The notes: a model not told the origin generated them from the letters alone. A stretch of DNA of 54,545 nucleotides from Niallia endozanthoxylica (GCF_008710145.1 NZ_VYKL01000023.1:1-54545); one strand, 5' to 3'; positions 41,014-49,785 are shown, numbered from the stretch's first letter. Translations and numbers: made by a program.

Positions 41014-43522
41014 ACTCTCCTGTACTATAGTTATAGGATTTAAAAAGCAGGTTTGCGAAATCGCCGCGCATAATCGGTTCGTGTGTACCATAGGATGTTA
41101 TTGTTCTACCTGCCGTTATTTCTGCCCCGTACAGTGCCTCGATGTATGGTTCAAACACACTGCCATTGACATCCGTAAAAGGTGTCTCGGCAGCTCGATC
41201 TGTGAGATCAAATGTAAGGGCAAGTATTTTTGCCACGGCACCACGTGATAACGGTTCATGCGGTGCAAAGCGATCGCTTGTTACCCCTGAGACAATTCCT
41301 TCAGCGGCGAGCGCATTGACCGCTCCTTTTACACGAGGATTTAAATCAGTAAAGCCGGCATCTGGGGCATTTTCGGTATCATAGCCCATTAACCTAGCCA
41401 TGATGACAGCTGCATCGCCTCGTGTAATATTCTGATACGTGCCAAACTCCGTTGAACTGAATCCCTGTACGATTTCAGCCTTATGCAAATAATTAACCGC
41501 TTCAGCATAACGTTCATTTACATCGGTAAACGCACTAGGTTCAAGCCCATCTTCTTTACCATCATCCTCTACACCACCATCATCTTCCCCATACACAGCG
41601 CGAATGTTATCCACGTAGAGACTGCCTTTCGTCATCGGTCCAGCTGTTCCTGAATTCGTTGACATTAAGCGAATGGCCTGCGTGCCATGGAGTTTGAAAG
41701 GTCCAGTAAAGGCTGCGGGAATGTCCGCCTTCACATATTTCCAACCTGTCCAATTGATGGCCGAAGCCAAGGTCAGCGTTTGATTCGTACCATTTCCATC
41801 GACAATCATCATGCGCAGCCAATAGCCCTGTGCTTCCGGAGTGCCATATACCCACATCCCGATGCTTGTTGGTTCGCCATCAATTGAAACTGCTTTGCCA
41901 GGTCCTGCATAAACGCCAAGTGTCGCTCCTGTTTGTGCTTTTGTAAAATCAAAATCAATCCCTAGCGCGTGGCTGCCATTTTGTACAGGTGCTGGGGCAC
42001 TGGCAAGATGTACACTGCTTGTTTCCCCGCGGTTTGCTGTAGAGGTCTTCCAACTGCCGAGCGATTCTTCGAAGTTAAAAAGAACCTCTGGGCTCCTCCC
42101 AACAGATACCTTCGTTTGTGCTGTAAGGTTTGTTCCCTTCAAACGGGCCGTAATGGTGCCTGTGACGCTTTGGTTGCCAGTGTGCAGAATCCCGTTTTCA
42201 TCAATGGTTCCTAGACCTGCTGGAATATCAAATTCGATATCCTGAGGATTCCACTTTACATTTCTTTTTTGAAACTGAGTGGTTAAATTCAAAGGCATCT
42301 CGCTGTTTCTTGCGAGTGTCAATTCCTGTGAACTGAAATACATGTGATCTGGATTTTCCACTTCAATAATCGATCTTCCAACCTCTGTTCCTTGATAGTT
42401 TAATAGAACATGGAACTGGCCAGTTTTTCCACTAGAAACAAAGGTTCCATTCTCATTAATCGTACCGAAGGATGGATCTTCCACTGCCCAAGTTAAACCG
42501 GTTGCCGGCAAGGAAGCAGAAGCATAGGATTGATCTCTGCCTTTCGCACTGAATTGAATCGTTGAACCTGGAGTAAAGGATTGATCATATGGCTCGATAT
42601 GAGCATTATGGAAAACCTGGTCAGATGGTGCCTTGTTCACGATAAGCCAGCTGTTTGCCACGCTTCTTTCCGATCGGTCAGACGGTGAATTATCCAGTTC
42701 CAGCCCATTACCGTCAAGTTCACGTGTGATAAAAGTAGAAGAACCGCCGCCATCCAAATTCAGAGCGGTCACAGCGCCCAAGTCAATCATAAGCTGCGCT
42801 AACTCCGGCATGGAGATTCCGCTTGAATAAGGCTCCTGCCTTCCATCAATAACAGCAAAGAAAACGTCGCCGTCTGCCTTAATCCCTACTGCTGTACGAG
42901 GTTCGACATCTCCACCGGTTTTCGGTGTTTGATACACTTGACTATCTTTTACAAGAATCGCATTGCCGCCAAGTGCCTCCTGCAATTGATCCTTGACTCC
43001 CTCATATTCCTCGCTGCCTCCGATGAGCGCTTCACCCGATTTGGTGATGCCGAAGAAATAATGAGTGGGGCTGATATCCGTCTTTAGCGCTTGTCCGTTT
43101 TTATGGACAATTCCAACCGGTTCGCCAGTGGCAAAATAAAAAAAGTCCGCATTGACAGCCGCTACGACTCTATGATTCTCTCGATCGGCACTAGTCGCCT
43201 GTTTTTGAACAGGCTGAAGTCCAAAGGCCGTGCCATCATTCGGTGTTCCTGCTTCAATGGATAGATTGGGCGTTTGCCTATCAATATCGATGACAAAACT
43301 CTCAATCTTCTTTCCGTCTTTCCCCTCGAATGTATAATGTTTTTCTGTTACGCCAGGTGCAAGAACTGCCTCATACTCATTAATTGCCGTTTGCACCACT
43401 GCTGAATGTAAATCAAAGCTTCCTAAAGCGGAAGCATTCAGCGGCGTCAGAATATTGCCAGCCAATACGGCTGAGAACGTAATCGCCAATATTCTCCTCT
43501 TCCTAATCTCTTTCCTCATCAT
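41012..43522 (-). CDS. SLH-anchored phosphodiester glycosidase (NAGPA domain)
   Basis: 836 residues. Signal peptide to about 32. Residues about 55-295 form an NAGPA-type phosphodiester glycosidase (VVAAVNADFFYFATGEPVG, EPRTAVGIKADGDVFFAVID, ALNLDGGGSSTF). Two Ig/BIG-like domains (about 310-480) and a beta-jelly-roll carbohydrate-binding-like domain (about 490-650) follow, then three SLH repeats (FTDVNERYAEAVNYL, FTDLNPRVKGAVNALA, FTDVNGSVFEPYIEAL) that attach to pyruvylated wall polymer. It probably trims sugar-phosphate bonds of wall or teichoic polymers at the surface. GAGGAGG precedes two adjacent ATGs; the second is better spaced. Upstream lie two tandem TTATGTAGAA decamers (43604-43623). 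Confidence 0.88.
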   Translation of the reverse strand: MMRKEIRKRRILAITFSAVLAGNILTPLNASALGSFDLHSAVVQTAINEYEAVLAPGVTEKHYTFEGKDGKKIESFVIDIDRQTPNLSIEAGTPNDGTAFGLQPVQKQATSADRENHRVVAAVNADFFYFATGEPVGIVHKNGQALKTDISPTHYFFGITKSGEALIGGSEEYEGVKDQLQEALGGNAILVKDSQVYQTPKTGGDVEPRTAVGIKADGDVFFAVIDGRQEPYSSGISMPELAQLMIDLGAVTALNLDGGGSSTFITRELDGNGLELDNSPSDRSERSVANSWLIVNKAPSDQVFHNAHIEPYDQSFTPGSTIQFSAKGRDQSYASASLPATGLTWAVEDPSFGTINENGTFVSSGKTGQFHVLLNYQGTEVGRSIIEVENPDHMYFSSQELTLARNSEMPLNLTTQFQKRNVKWNPQDIEFDIPAGLGTIDENGILHTGNQSVTGTITARLKGTNLTAQTKVSVGRSPEVLFNFEESLGSWKTSTANRGETSSVHLASAPAPVQNGSHALGIDFDFTKAQTGATLGVYAGPGKAVSIDGEPTSIGMWVYGTPEAQGYWLRMMIVDGNGTNQTLTLASAINWTGWKYVKADIPAAFTGPFKLHGTQAIRLMSTNSGTAGPMTKGSLYVDNIRAVYGEDDGGVEDDGKEDGLEPSAFTDVNERYAEAVNYLHKAEIVQGFSSTEFGTYQNITRGDAAVIMARLMGYDTENAPDAGFTDLNPRVKGAVNALAAEGIVSGVTSDRFAPHEPLSRGAVAKILALTFDLTDRAAETPFTDVNGSVFEPYIEALYGAEITAGRTITSYGTHEPIMRGDFANLLFKSYNYSTGE

Positions 43523-43690
43523 TTTCCTCCTCGCTTGACGACCTGACCTTTTTGAATCCCTATGATGGGCAAGGTCGACATTTGTCTGTGTTCTAACTGA
43601 AAGTTATGTAGAATTATGTAGAAACAATAACACTAGTTTAGCATAATAATAGAATATTAATCTCAGTTAAAATGACATGGGTATAAAAGA

Positions 43691-43868
43691 GGAGACGCGG
43701 GGACGGTTCGAAGGCACTGAAAAAGTCCATCTAAAAAGAAAAGGAAGTAGATCAACTACTATATGTAGAAGGTCTACTTCCTCTTCTTACTTTATGTTGA
43801 TGAAAAAGTCCGCTAACTGTTCCAGGTAAACACTTTTTCAGCAGTCTCGAACCGTCCCGGCGTTTCAT
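43691..43868. repeat. Composite palindromic repeat, cargo type A, copy 3
   Basis: The left end gacgcggggacggttcgaag, then a cargo with stem aggaagtaga/tctacttcct (43742-43751/43773-43782), then cactttttcagcagtctcga and accgtcccggcgtttcat. The inner stem sequence differs from copies 1, 2 and 4 but its pairing is kept. Confidence 0.8.
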
Positions 43869-43885
43869 ATAAAGAAAACATGGCA

Positions 43886-44188
43886 TCAAAACCAATTTCC
43901 TCTAGAATTTTGTTGTGGTGAGTATATTAATGTTGGTTTAGGTTTGTGTTCACTGACAGGGTTCTTATTTGACTTTTTTCTTTTCGTATCCCTTTCTATT
44001 AAATGATCAAGTTTTTCAATTGCCCTTTCTAGCTCTAACTCAGTTATTTCCCCTTTAGCATATAAACTGCATAACATTCCATATGCAATCGCTTTTGAAT
44101 GAATATCTATATTTACAATAAGATCAACATCTGAGTTTCCACTATGTCCAACCAGTGAATGTACTTTATTCTCAATGGGTCTCTCCAA
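43886..44188 (-). CDS. Small hypothetical protein, Lys-rich C-terminus
   Basis: 100 residues from a TTG start with GGAGGGAAGGAA upstream. The N-terminal part (about 20-60) is folded-looking (SDVDLIVNIDIHSKAIAYGM, then a helix LERAIEKLDHLIE), and the C-terminus is basic and disordered. It lies 79 bases after the EK-rich gene in the same direction, so the two may be an operon. SDVDLIVNIDIHS echoes the style of the neighbour (VDVDVEN, IYIEINVDS), hinting at a shared role, perhaps in spores. No family is recognised. Confidence 0.55.
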   Translation of the reverse strand: MERPIENKVHSLVGHSGNSDVDLIVNIDIHSKAIAYGMLCSLYAKGEITELELERAIEKLDHLIERDTKRKKSNKNPVSEHKPKPTLIYSPQQNSRGNWF

Positions 44189-44267
44189 TTCCTTCCCTCC
44201 TTTTTTAAAAGAGGGATACTAGATACTAGTATCCCTCGAACTCGTATCCCAAATAAAGCTTCCTTTA

Positions 44268-44672
44268 TTAATATTTCTTTTTCTTTTGTTCGTGCTTTTG
44301 CTTTTGTTCGTGCTTTTTTTCTTTTTCGTGCTTTTTTTCATGCCTTTTTTCTTGCTCTTTTTCTTGCTCTTTTTCGTACTCTTTTTCGTGCCTTTTTTCT
44401 TGCTTTTGCTCCTGTTCGGATTCAGATTTTGTGCGTACTTTAGCTGCTGAATCGCTATCAACGTTAATCTCTATATAAATGCTAGAGTTTCCACTTTGAG
44501 TTACACGCGAATTAGCAACGTTCGTATTTTTGTCTTTTACATTAACATCTGTTTCATTTTCTGCTTCATTATCGATTCTTGTTTTAAACTCATTTTCAAC
44601 ATCGACGTCAACGTCAGCTCCAGAACGTCTTTCGTTACCGAAAATATCAGAGTTTTTCCATACTTTACTCAT
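44268..44672 (-). CDS. Low-complexity Glu/Lys-rich protein
   Basis: 134 residues with AAGGGGGG upstream of the ATG. The N-terminal half is polar (MSKVWKNSDIFGNERRSGAD, VNVKDKNTNVANSRVTQSGN, SSIYIEINVDSDS), resembling repetitive spore-surface proteins of Bacillus. The C-terminal 50 residues are runs of (E/K/Q/R/H): EKRHEKEYEKEQEKEQEKRH and so on, coded by near-perfect short tandem repeats, so length is likely to vary by slippage. A second open frame across the same tract is an artefact. Function unknown. Confidence 0.6.
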   Translation of the reverse strand: MSKVWKNSDIFGNERRSGADVDVDVENEFKTRIDNEAENETDVNVKDKNTNVANSRVTQSGNSSIYIEINVDSDSAAKVRTKSESEQEQKQEKRHEKEYEKEQEKEQEKRHEKKHEKEKKHEQKQKHEQKKKKY

Positions 44673-44823
44673 TCATCATTTCCCCCCTTCAAATCAGAAT
44701 AATATAATGTATTCTCTTGTCGGATTTTTGTTTAGACAAGCATCCCTTTGAAATATTTAAAATTTCGATTTTACAAAAAAATGATAAAAGAATTTATGAA
44801 AGAAGGAAAGAAATAAAAAATGC

Positions 44824-44864
44824 ACCACAAAAAGACAAACTCATGCAGTTTGTCTTTTTGTGGT
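44824..44864. terminator. Perfect 18-bp hairpin
   Basis: accacaaaaagacaaact and its complement with a 5-base loop (catgc). It lies between two leftward units, about 440 bases beyond the nuclease-like gene, and is followed by no strong T run on the plus strand (TACTAACA); on the minus strand it is followed by GCATTTTTT, so it probably ends transcripts from the right. Confidence 0.7.
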
Positions 44865-44987
44865 ACTAACATGAAAGAATGATCCAAATGTAACAGAATA
44901 ATCTCTAGCTGTATTAAAACAAATATCTACTCAACTTAGTCCACCAGTAAACAATAAGGCTTTTGATTATGGATTACTACATTTACC

Positions 44988-45273
44988 ATGTATCTTGAAT
45001 CTGGTCTAGTTGGTACGGATATGACCGTAAAAGTAGAAGGCCTGGGTTGGAGTACTTATATACGCAACTGGCAGTTGACATATGATAATAAGTACCCAGG
45101 CTATCTCAACAAAGGGAACGGCTGAAGCAAAGATACGAGCTGCCGGGCCACCTGGGAAGCATACCATTAGGTTAAGAACGGGTTACCTTGATATGCCCCC
45201 TACATCAATGATGAACAGTCGCCATATCTGGATAAGCCGGCACCAGATTTCATGTTCAAAGTGACAAATGAAC
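44988..45273 (+). pseudogene. Fragment of a secreted-protein gene, two frameshifts
   Basis: Three frames in turn give one plausible protein: MYLESGLVGTDMTVKVEGLG with WSTYIRNWQLTYDNKY; then from about 45106 TKGTAEAKIRAAGPPGKHTI with RLRTGYLDMP; then from about 45203 YINDEQSPYLDKPAPDFMFK and VTN. The strand-rich sequence with a GKHTIRLRTGY motif looks like an Ig-like or TIG-type domain of a surface protein. There is no start signal, no RBS and no continuation. The relic ends in a half palindrome. Confidence 0.6.
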
Positions 45274-45274
45274 A

Positions 45275-45308
45275 ATTTTTCAGTGGTCTCGAACCGCCCC
45301 CCATGTTT
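45275..45308. repeat. Right half of a composite palindromic repeat
   Basis: ttttcagtggtctcgaaccg then ccccccatgttt, joined directly to the 3' end of the nuclease-like gene. The same junction is copied at 54433. Confidence 0.7.
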
Positions 45309-46285
45309 TAGTTTAGTTCAAACTCACGAATAAAAGGGAATAGAATTTCAATAAATTCAATAAATTTCATGGCGGTCCATTCACAAAAGTCCGGTTTATT
45401 CCATTCTTCTATTGGAGAGACAATTCGGTAGTGAAGCGCCTTCCATGCTTGTTTTGTATGTAATAAGTGATCTCCCATATGCAAAACGTCTTTTGGAGAT
45501 TTAGAGAAAAGTTCGTGGAAACCAAAAAGCTCTAAGACTTCATTTTTATGCTTATTTACATATTCTTTAAAGGCTTCTTTCCTCGGGGTGGTATAACCTG
45601 TTGTTAAGCTGAAATCCGGGACAAATTGCAGCTCAATAATATTCATTTCCCTAGGTCGTGTATAAATGATAAACTTATCTCCTGCTCCTGTAGGAGATTG
45701 AAAAATTAACCTATGTTCGTCCTTCTTTCGTATATCAAATGTTTCAAACGTAATATTGAATTGCTGACGAAGGTGATTCTTTAACATCTCTTTCAATTCA
45801 TTCATTAATTCAGAGATAGCTTGCCGCTCATTTTCCTTATATAAAGAGTGTGTCGGTACTGATTTGGAAGAAAAACCTTTTTTGAATTCTTTCACAGCTG
45901 ATAATTTCCTATTAAATAAGTCCGGATTATATTGATTTTCTTCCAACAATAATGCAGCTCTTTTTTGATCAATCACTATATATTCATACCCATGATTAGA
46001 CAAGACAGGCGGTAAATCTGGTTTGAAATCAAATGCAGCAACCATGAACCTTCCTTCACCTTGAACAAAGGTTTTATACTTCCCTATTTGAAAAAGCACA
46101 GCTTCATCTGCCTTTAATTTTAGTTCAATGAAAACAGTATTCCCATTTTTATCCTTCCCTTTTAAATCACATCGATAAGTCGATATTCCACTTCTTATAG
46201 GGAATTCTTCGTGTTCAATACTTAAGCCTTCCTCAATAAGATCAGGAAATAAACAGACAATTCGCTTTAAATCCTTCTCATACAT
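45308..46285 (-). CDS. PD-(D/E)XK nuclease-like protein (NucS/DUF91-like)
   Basis: 325 residues from MYEKDLKRIV (GGGGAGTGATT upstream; a frame 15 codons longer lacks a site). Residues about 35-100 carry the nuclease core: FPIRSGISTYRCDLKGKD, then NTVFIELKLKADEAVLFQIG, i.e. D...ExK followed by a conserved Q..KY helix, as in EndoMS/NucS and related restriction-like enzymes. The C-terminal 200 residues are not assignable. It may cut mismatched or branched DNA; an accessory role is as likely as repair. The 3' end of this gene plus the adjacent half palindrome is duplicated at the right edge of the window. Confidence 0.65.
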   Translation of the reverse strand: MYEKDLKRIVCLFPDLIEEGLSIEHEEFPIRSGISTYRCDLKGKDKNGNTVFIELKLKADEAVLFQIGKYKTFVQGEGRFMVAAFDFKPDLPPVLSNHGYEYIVIDQKRAALLLEENQYNPDLFNRKLSAVKEFKKGFSSKSVPTHSLYKENERQAISELMNELKEMLKNHLRQQFNITFETFDIRKKDEHRLIFQSPTGAGDKFIIYTRPREMNIIELQFVPDFSLTTGYTTPRKEAFKEYVNKHKNEVLELFGFHELFSKSPKDVLHMGDHLLHTKQAWKALHYRIVSPIEEWNKPDFCEWTAMKFIEFIEILFPFIREFELN

Positions 46286-46325
46286 ATAATCACTCCCCAA
46301 CATGGAATATATAATCATTCGGGTG

Positions 46326-46396
46326 GTCACAGTGACGGGGCTCCTTTTCGTGAAACACTTTGTGAAACAAGACTTTTCGGGGCGTCACAGTGACGG
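46326..46396. repeat. Paired GTCACAGTGACGG repeats
   Basis: The 13-mer gtcacagtgacgg (contains the palindrome tcacagtga) occurs at 46326-46338 and 46384-46396, between the methyltransferase stop and the nuclease-like start, and again at 50175-50187; cacagtgacggaac occurs near 11088. The region between also repeats gtgaaacaC/A. It is a third short interspersed family. Confidence 0.6.
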
Positions 46397-46399
46397 AAC

Positions 46400-47428
46400 T
46401 TATTTATATTGGCCAAATTCTTTTGTTGCCCGAACCATTGTTTCAATGACTTCAAAAGGTACATTGTATGGAATTTCAGGTCCTTGAGATGAAATAATAT
46501 ATCCATATCCATCAGCCGCTTTGTTAATAGCCTTCTTTACTTCCAACTGTGTTCTGATGGAATTCCAATATAACATTTCGATATTATTGAAATTCCCCAT
46601 GATAGCAATCTTGCCTTGAGCCATTTTTTTACATTCCTCTAGATTATCTTTATAATCGATAATCGCCGCAACCGCTCCCGTTGTCGCAATTAAATCCAAA
46701 ATACCTTGCGCACTGCCCACTGCTTCGTAAACGACTGGTACGGGGATTTCTTTAATCGTTTCAATGACAAGCGGATGAACATATTTTTGAAAAAGTCGCC
46801 TGCTGATAACGGTTTCTGAAGCAATACCGTCTGCCATTACAATCATATCAGCACCCTGATCGATCATTTGATTTGTCCAGGAAACAACATATCGTCTGCA
46901 TTTGTCTAATAACATGTTTAAATATTTATCACCGGATTTATCTTCTTCCAACAGCAATCTCATAAAAGGACCGGTTCCCATTAGCATACTTGGCAGACTG
47001 AAAGGGGCAATAAGTCCTCCAATGACAGCCGTATGATGCCCTACCTTTTTAGCTAAAAGGTTGATGGCTTTTAATGTTTCCTTTGTTTCAAGCGATCCCG
47101 AAGGGTCAGGTACCTTTAAATCAACGATATCTTCAAATTTATGAATAACTATTTTGGAAAGAGTAGGTGAACCATTTTTATAATAGGTCAAAGGGGAGCC
47201 CCAAGGGACTAAGTCCTCTACCACATGCGGGATTCCAAAAACAGCATCATGTTCCAATTGTTCTAATAATTTTAATTGTCCGTTTGCAAGATGTGTCCCA
47301 CTTTTTTGATAGGTTGGCAGGTCGATATTCAACAATTTTGAGCCTTGGGACAAAGCAATAGGAATAACAGGTACTCGATCCACTGGTTGAAATGTAGCAG
47401 CTCTTACTAAACGTTCTTTTGAATTCAT
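46400..47428 (-). CDS. UroD-fold corrinoid methyltransferase (MtaA/CmuA-like)
   Basis: 342 residues of the uroporphyrinogen-decarboxylase superfamily branch that moves methyl groups between corrinoid proteins and thiols. NSKERLVRAATFQPVDRVPV is the standard start. ADGIASETVISRRLFQKYVH, YEAVGSAQGILDLIATTGA and IAIMGNFNNIEMLYWNS follow in the usual order. Its start overlaps the upstream MCP-corrinoid fusion gene by four bases (ATGA), strong evidence that the two products work together. No methylamine, methanol or methoxyarene MtxB-type gene is present, so the methyl donor is unknown. Confidence 0.85.
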   Translation of the reverse strand: MNSKERLVRAATFQPVDRVPVIPIALSQGSKLLNIDLPTYQKSGTHLANGQLKLLEQLEHDAVFGIPHVVEDLVPWGSPLTYYKNGSPTLSKIVIHKFEDIVDLKVPDPSGSLETKETLKAINLLAKKVGHHTAVIGGLIAPFSLPSMLMGTGPFMRLLLEEDKSGDKYLNMLLDKCRRYVVSWTNQMIDQGADMIVMADGIASETVISRRLFQKYVHPLVIETIKEIPVPVVYEAVGSAQGILDLIATTGAVAAIIDYKDNLEECKKMAQGKIAIMGNFNNIEMLYWNSIRTQLEVKKAINKAADGYGYIISSQGPEIPYNVPFEVIETMVRATKEFGQYK

Positions 47429-48945
47429 TTGTAATCTACCTTTCTATTCAATAAACCTAGCAATTCTTTCGCTGCTTTAATGGCTTCAATCCCATTCGCA
47501 GCCATAGCATCCCCCTTTACCCTCTGAACCAGACGCGGTTCAAAATTAAAAGGTGCCCCTCCGACTAAGATTTTTACATGTTTTAACCCGCTTTTGTCCA
47601 ATAATTCTCTTAATTGGATGACTTCCTCTGCTGTATGGATAATTAATGCCGAAACACAAATGAGGTTAGCCTTTTGCTTTTTAGCAGCCTCAACAAATGT
47701 TTCATTCGAAACGGATAAACCTAAATCGGTTACATCAAAACCAGCCATTCTTAAAAAAGTAGCGATGATTTGTCTTCCTAATGCATGGTAGTCTCCATAA
47801 GCATTTCCGATGATAATGCTCCCTAAGTTTTCTTTCTTGCGGTCTTTTTCTAAAATAGGAATCAAAATATCCATACAAGCTTCAATGATTCTTCCATTCA
47901 CATAAATTTCACTTAATGGAACGAGCCGATCAATTTGTTCTTTTCCTACAGTCTCAACTGTACGTTCTAAAATATGAGTCGTGATAAAAGCAGCTTCCTC
48001 ACCGTTTTCAAGGGCTTTTTGAATAAGCCAAACGCACTGCTCTAAATTTTCCTCCTTAAAATGTTTATAGAAATTTTTATATAAATCAATCCCATCATTC
48101 AGGTTGACTAGAGTGGATACATCTAATTCCCTGTTAAAATCCGTAATCATTTCCTTTGTTATATCGACCTGTTCTCTAAGTATTTTTTTAACATTGGTAT
48201 AACTGATTCGGTTATACTCAATCATCATATTCACTTTATCAATTAAGTCGTATATCAATTTTAACGTATCGTCCAGAACCAGTGACTCATTTACAATATC
48301 TTCACTGTCTTGATACATGGACACAAAACTATCTTTTCCTTGTTCCAATTCTTCTACGACTTTGATTAAGGTACGATTATTCTCATTTAATATCTGGGTC
48401 ATTTCAGACGTTTGACTTGTTAACTTACTCGTTGTATCTGTCATATGGCTCGAGGATTCGTTCGTTATATCAGATAATTTCCTTACCTCCGATGCAATAA
48501 TTTTAAAGACGGCTCCCTGTGCTCCTAATCGATGGGCTTCGATGTTTGCGTTAATCGCCAGGACCTTGGTTTGAGAAGAGACATTTTGTAATAATGTAAA
48601 TGTATCTCGCAGATGCTTATCCACTTCCATATTATCTTTGTTTAATTCCACTATTTTTGCATTCACATGACTATAATTCTCTCTTAATTGAATGATTTTT
48701 TCTAAACCTTCTAGAAATAGATGCAATTGCAAATCGATTTTTTGCTTTGTTCTCTCTGCCATCAATGTAATATAATTTTCGTTCCTTGTATAATCCATAT
48801 AAATCTTTTTTATTTTCATTAGATAATCACTTAATGCCAAAGAGGATGTTTCGATATCCTCGCAATAATTAATCTGAGACCAGAGTACACGAAGTTGATT
48901 TTCTAATTTCTTTTTTTGCTTCTCCAAAAAAACGTGATTAGACAA
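47425..48945 (-). CDS. Fusion of a chemoreceptor-like signalling domain with a B12 (corrinoid)-binding domain
   Basis: 506 residues, TTG start behind GGGTGGG. No membrane span. Residues about 15-280 are coiled coil; about 105-150 resemble the methyl-accepting chemotaxis protein hairpin (SQTKVLAINANIEAHRLGAQ, GAVFKIIASEVRKLSD). Residues about 295-380 are a helical cap domain as in MtbC-type corrinoid proteins. Residues about 375-500 form the cobalamin-binding Rossmann domain with the DxHxxG signature (GDYHALG, Asp about 381), SALIIHTAEEV and LVGGAP. It is coupled to a corrinoid methyltransferase gene. I infer a soluble sensor or methyl carrier whose corrinoid state is read by, or reports to, a signalling coiled coil. 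Confidence 0.85.
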   Translation of the reverse strand: MSNHVFLEKQKKKLENQLRVLWSQINYCEDIETSSLALSDYLMKIKKIYMDYTRNENYITLMAERTKQKIDLQLHLFLEGLEKIIQLRENYSHVNAKIVELNKDNMEVDKHLRDTFTLLQNVSSQTKVLAINANIEAHRLGAQGAVFKIIASEVRKLSDITNESSSHMTDTTSKLTSQTSEMTQILNENNRTLIKVVEELEQGKDSFVSMYQDSEDIVNESLVLDDTLKLIYDLIDKVNMMIEYNRISYTNVKKILREQVDITKEMITDFNRELDVSTLVNLNDGIDLYKNFYKHFKEENLEQCVWLIQKALENGEEAAFITTHILERTVETVGKEQIDRLVPLSEIYVNGRIIEACMDILIPILEKDRKKENLGSIIIGNAYGDYHALGRQIIATFLRMAGFDVTDLGLSVSNETFVEAAKKQKANLICVSALIIHTAEEVIQLRELLDKSGLKHVKILVGGAPFNFEPRLVQRVKGDAMAANGIEAIKAAKELLGLLNRKVDYK

Positions 48946-49085
48946 ATAAATCCCACCCTAAAAAGGTACTATTAGTTAAAAGAAAAGACCGTGCTCAAAA
49001 TGTATGAATCAATAAGACGATTTGAATACTCTCATGATAAATCATTCCCATTTAAACAAAAATGACAAAATTCACTATTAAAATA

Positions 49086-49142
49086 AAAAAAGAAACACTG
49101 GGACGGTTTCATATTAAAACGCGAGAACCTCCCCATGTTTCA
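49086..49142. repeat. Interspersed palindrome, shortened
   Basis: aaacactgggacggtttcat directly joins attaaaacgcgagaacctc..catgtttcac, so the ctgct loop portion of the left arm is missing. It touches the stop codon of the minus-strand gene ending at 49143. Confidence 0.7.
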
Positions 49143-49607
49143 CTATATGTGATCTTCCAATATATTCAAATGTTCATCAAGCAAAAAATCGTAACCATTT
49201 TCCCCCAAAACTCCTTTGGCAATATTCCCATGAGTATTTACGTTATAATTTCTAATTCTATATATAGCAAAAGTGTTTTGCGGAATATTATTTGGCCTTA
49301 TCTTACTTGATGGAGCTAAAAAGACTATTAAATCTTTAAAGTTTTGTCCATCTTTATACTTACTCATAACTATGTTATTTCCACTTTCGCCATCATGGGA
49401 TTTTATTTCCACTTTAATTCCATTTATATCAACACCGTCTAAACTTTCCTCTCTCTGAGATTCACTTAAAGTTATTCCATACAGATTTGAACAAACAAAT
49501 TCAGCAATGTTACCTAGATAAGAACTAGAACGAACGATATCTAAGTCCTTTAGTTTTTTTGTCACCTTAAAGAATTCATATATTGCTTCCCTCTGTTCAG
49601 GATTCAT
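49143..49607 (-). CDS. Small PD-(D/E)XK-like protein
   Basis: 154 residues from MNPEQREAIYEFF (GGAGGAGG upstream; a frame 28 codons longer is unlikely). Residues about 30-75 read YLGNIAEFVCSNLYGITLSE..., then SLDGVDINGIKVEIKSHDG, the D...ExK arrangement of restriction-like nucleases preceded by the conserved helix with Glu. The C-terminal region (LIVFLAPSSKIRPNNIPQNT, FAIYRIRN) is strand-rich as in that fold. It resembles DUF6998-type proteins. It has no methylase partner, so a restriction role is not supported. Function unknown. Confidence 0.6.
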   Translation of the reverse strand: MNPEQREAIYEFFKVTKKLKDLDIVRSSSYLGNIAEFVCSNLYGITLSESQREESLDGVDINGIKVEIKSHDGESGNNIVMSKYKDGQNFKDLIVFLAPSSKIRPNNIPQNTFAIYRIRNYNVNTHGNIAKGVLGENGYDFLLDEHLNILEDHI

Positions 49608-49785
49608 GATTTCCTCCTCCATTCTTTCTGATACAAACATAGTAACATATGCAATACCACATTCTTGATTATCAGCTAATGGTAGAAACACAGTACAGGG
49701 AAGGTTTTTCCGTTTCTACCTGTTCTGTTCAGGATGAATATCATCAATTAGGCGGCCATATGAATGATATGTGGAGGTGGTATAG

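Noticed and set aside
44219..44461. Lys/Ser-rich frame overlapping the EK-rich gene
   Set aside because: A frame shadow of the short tandem repeats in the EK-rich gene; the gene itself has the RBS and a sensible N-terminus.
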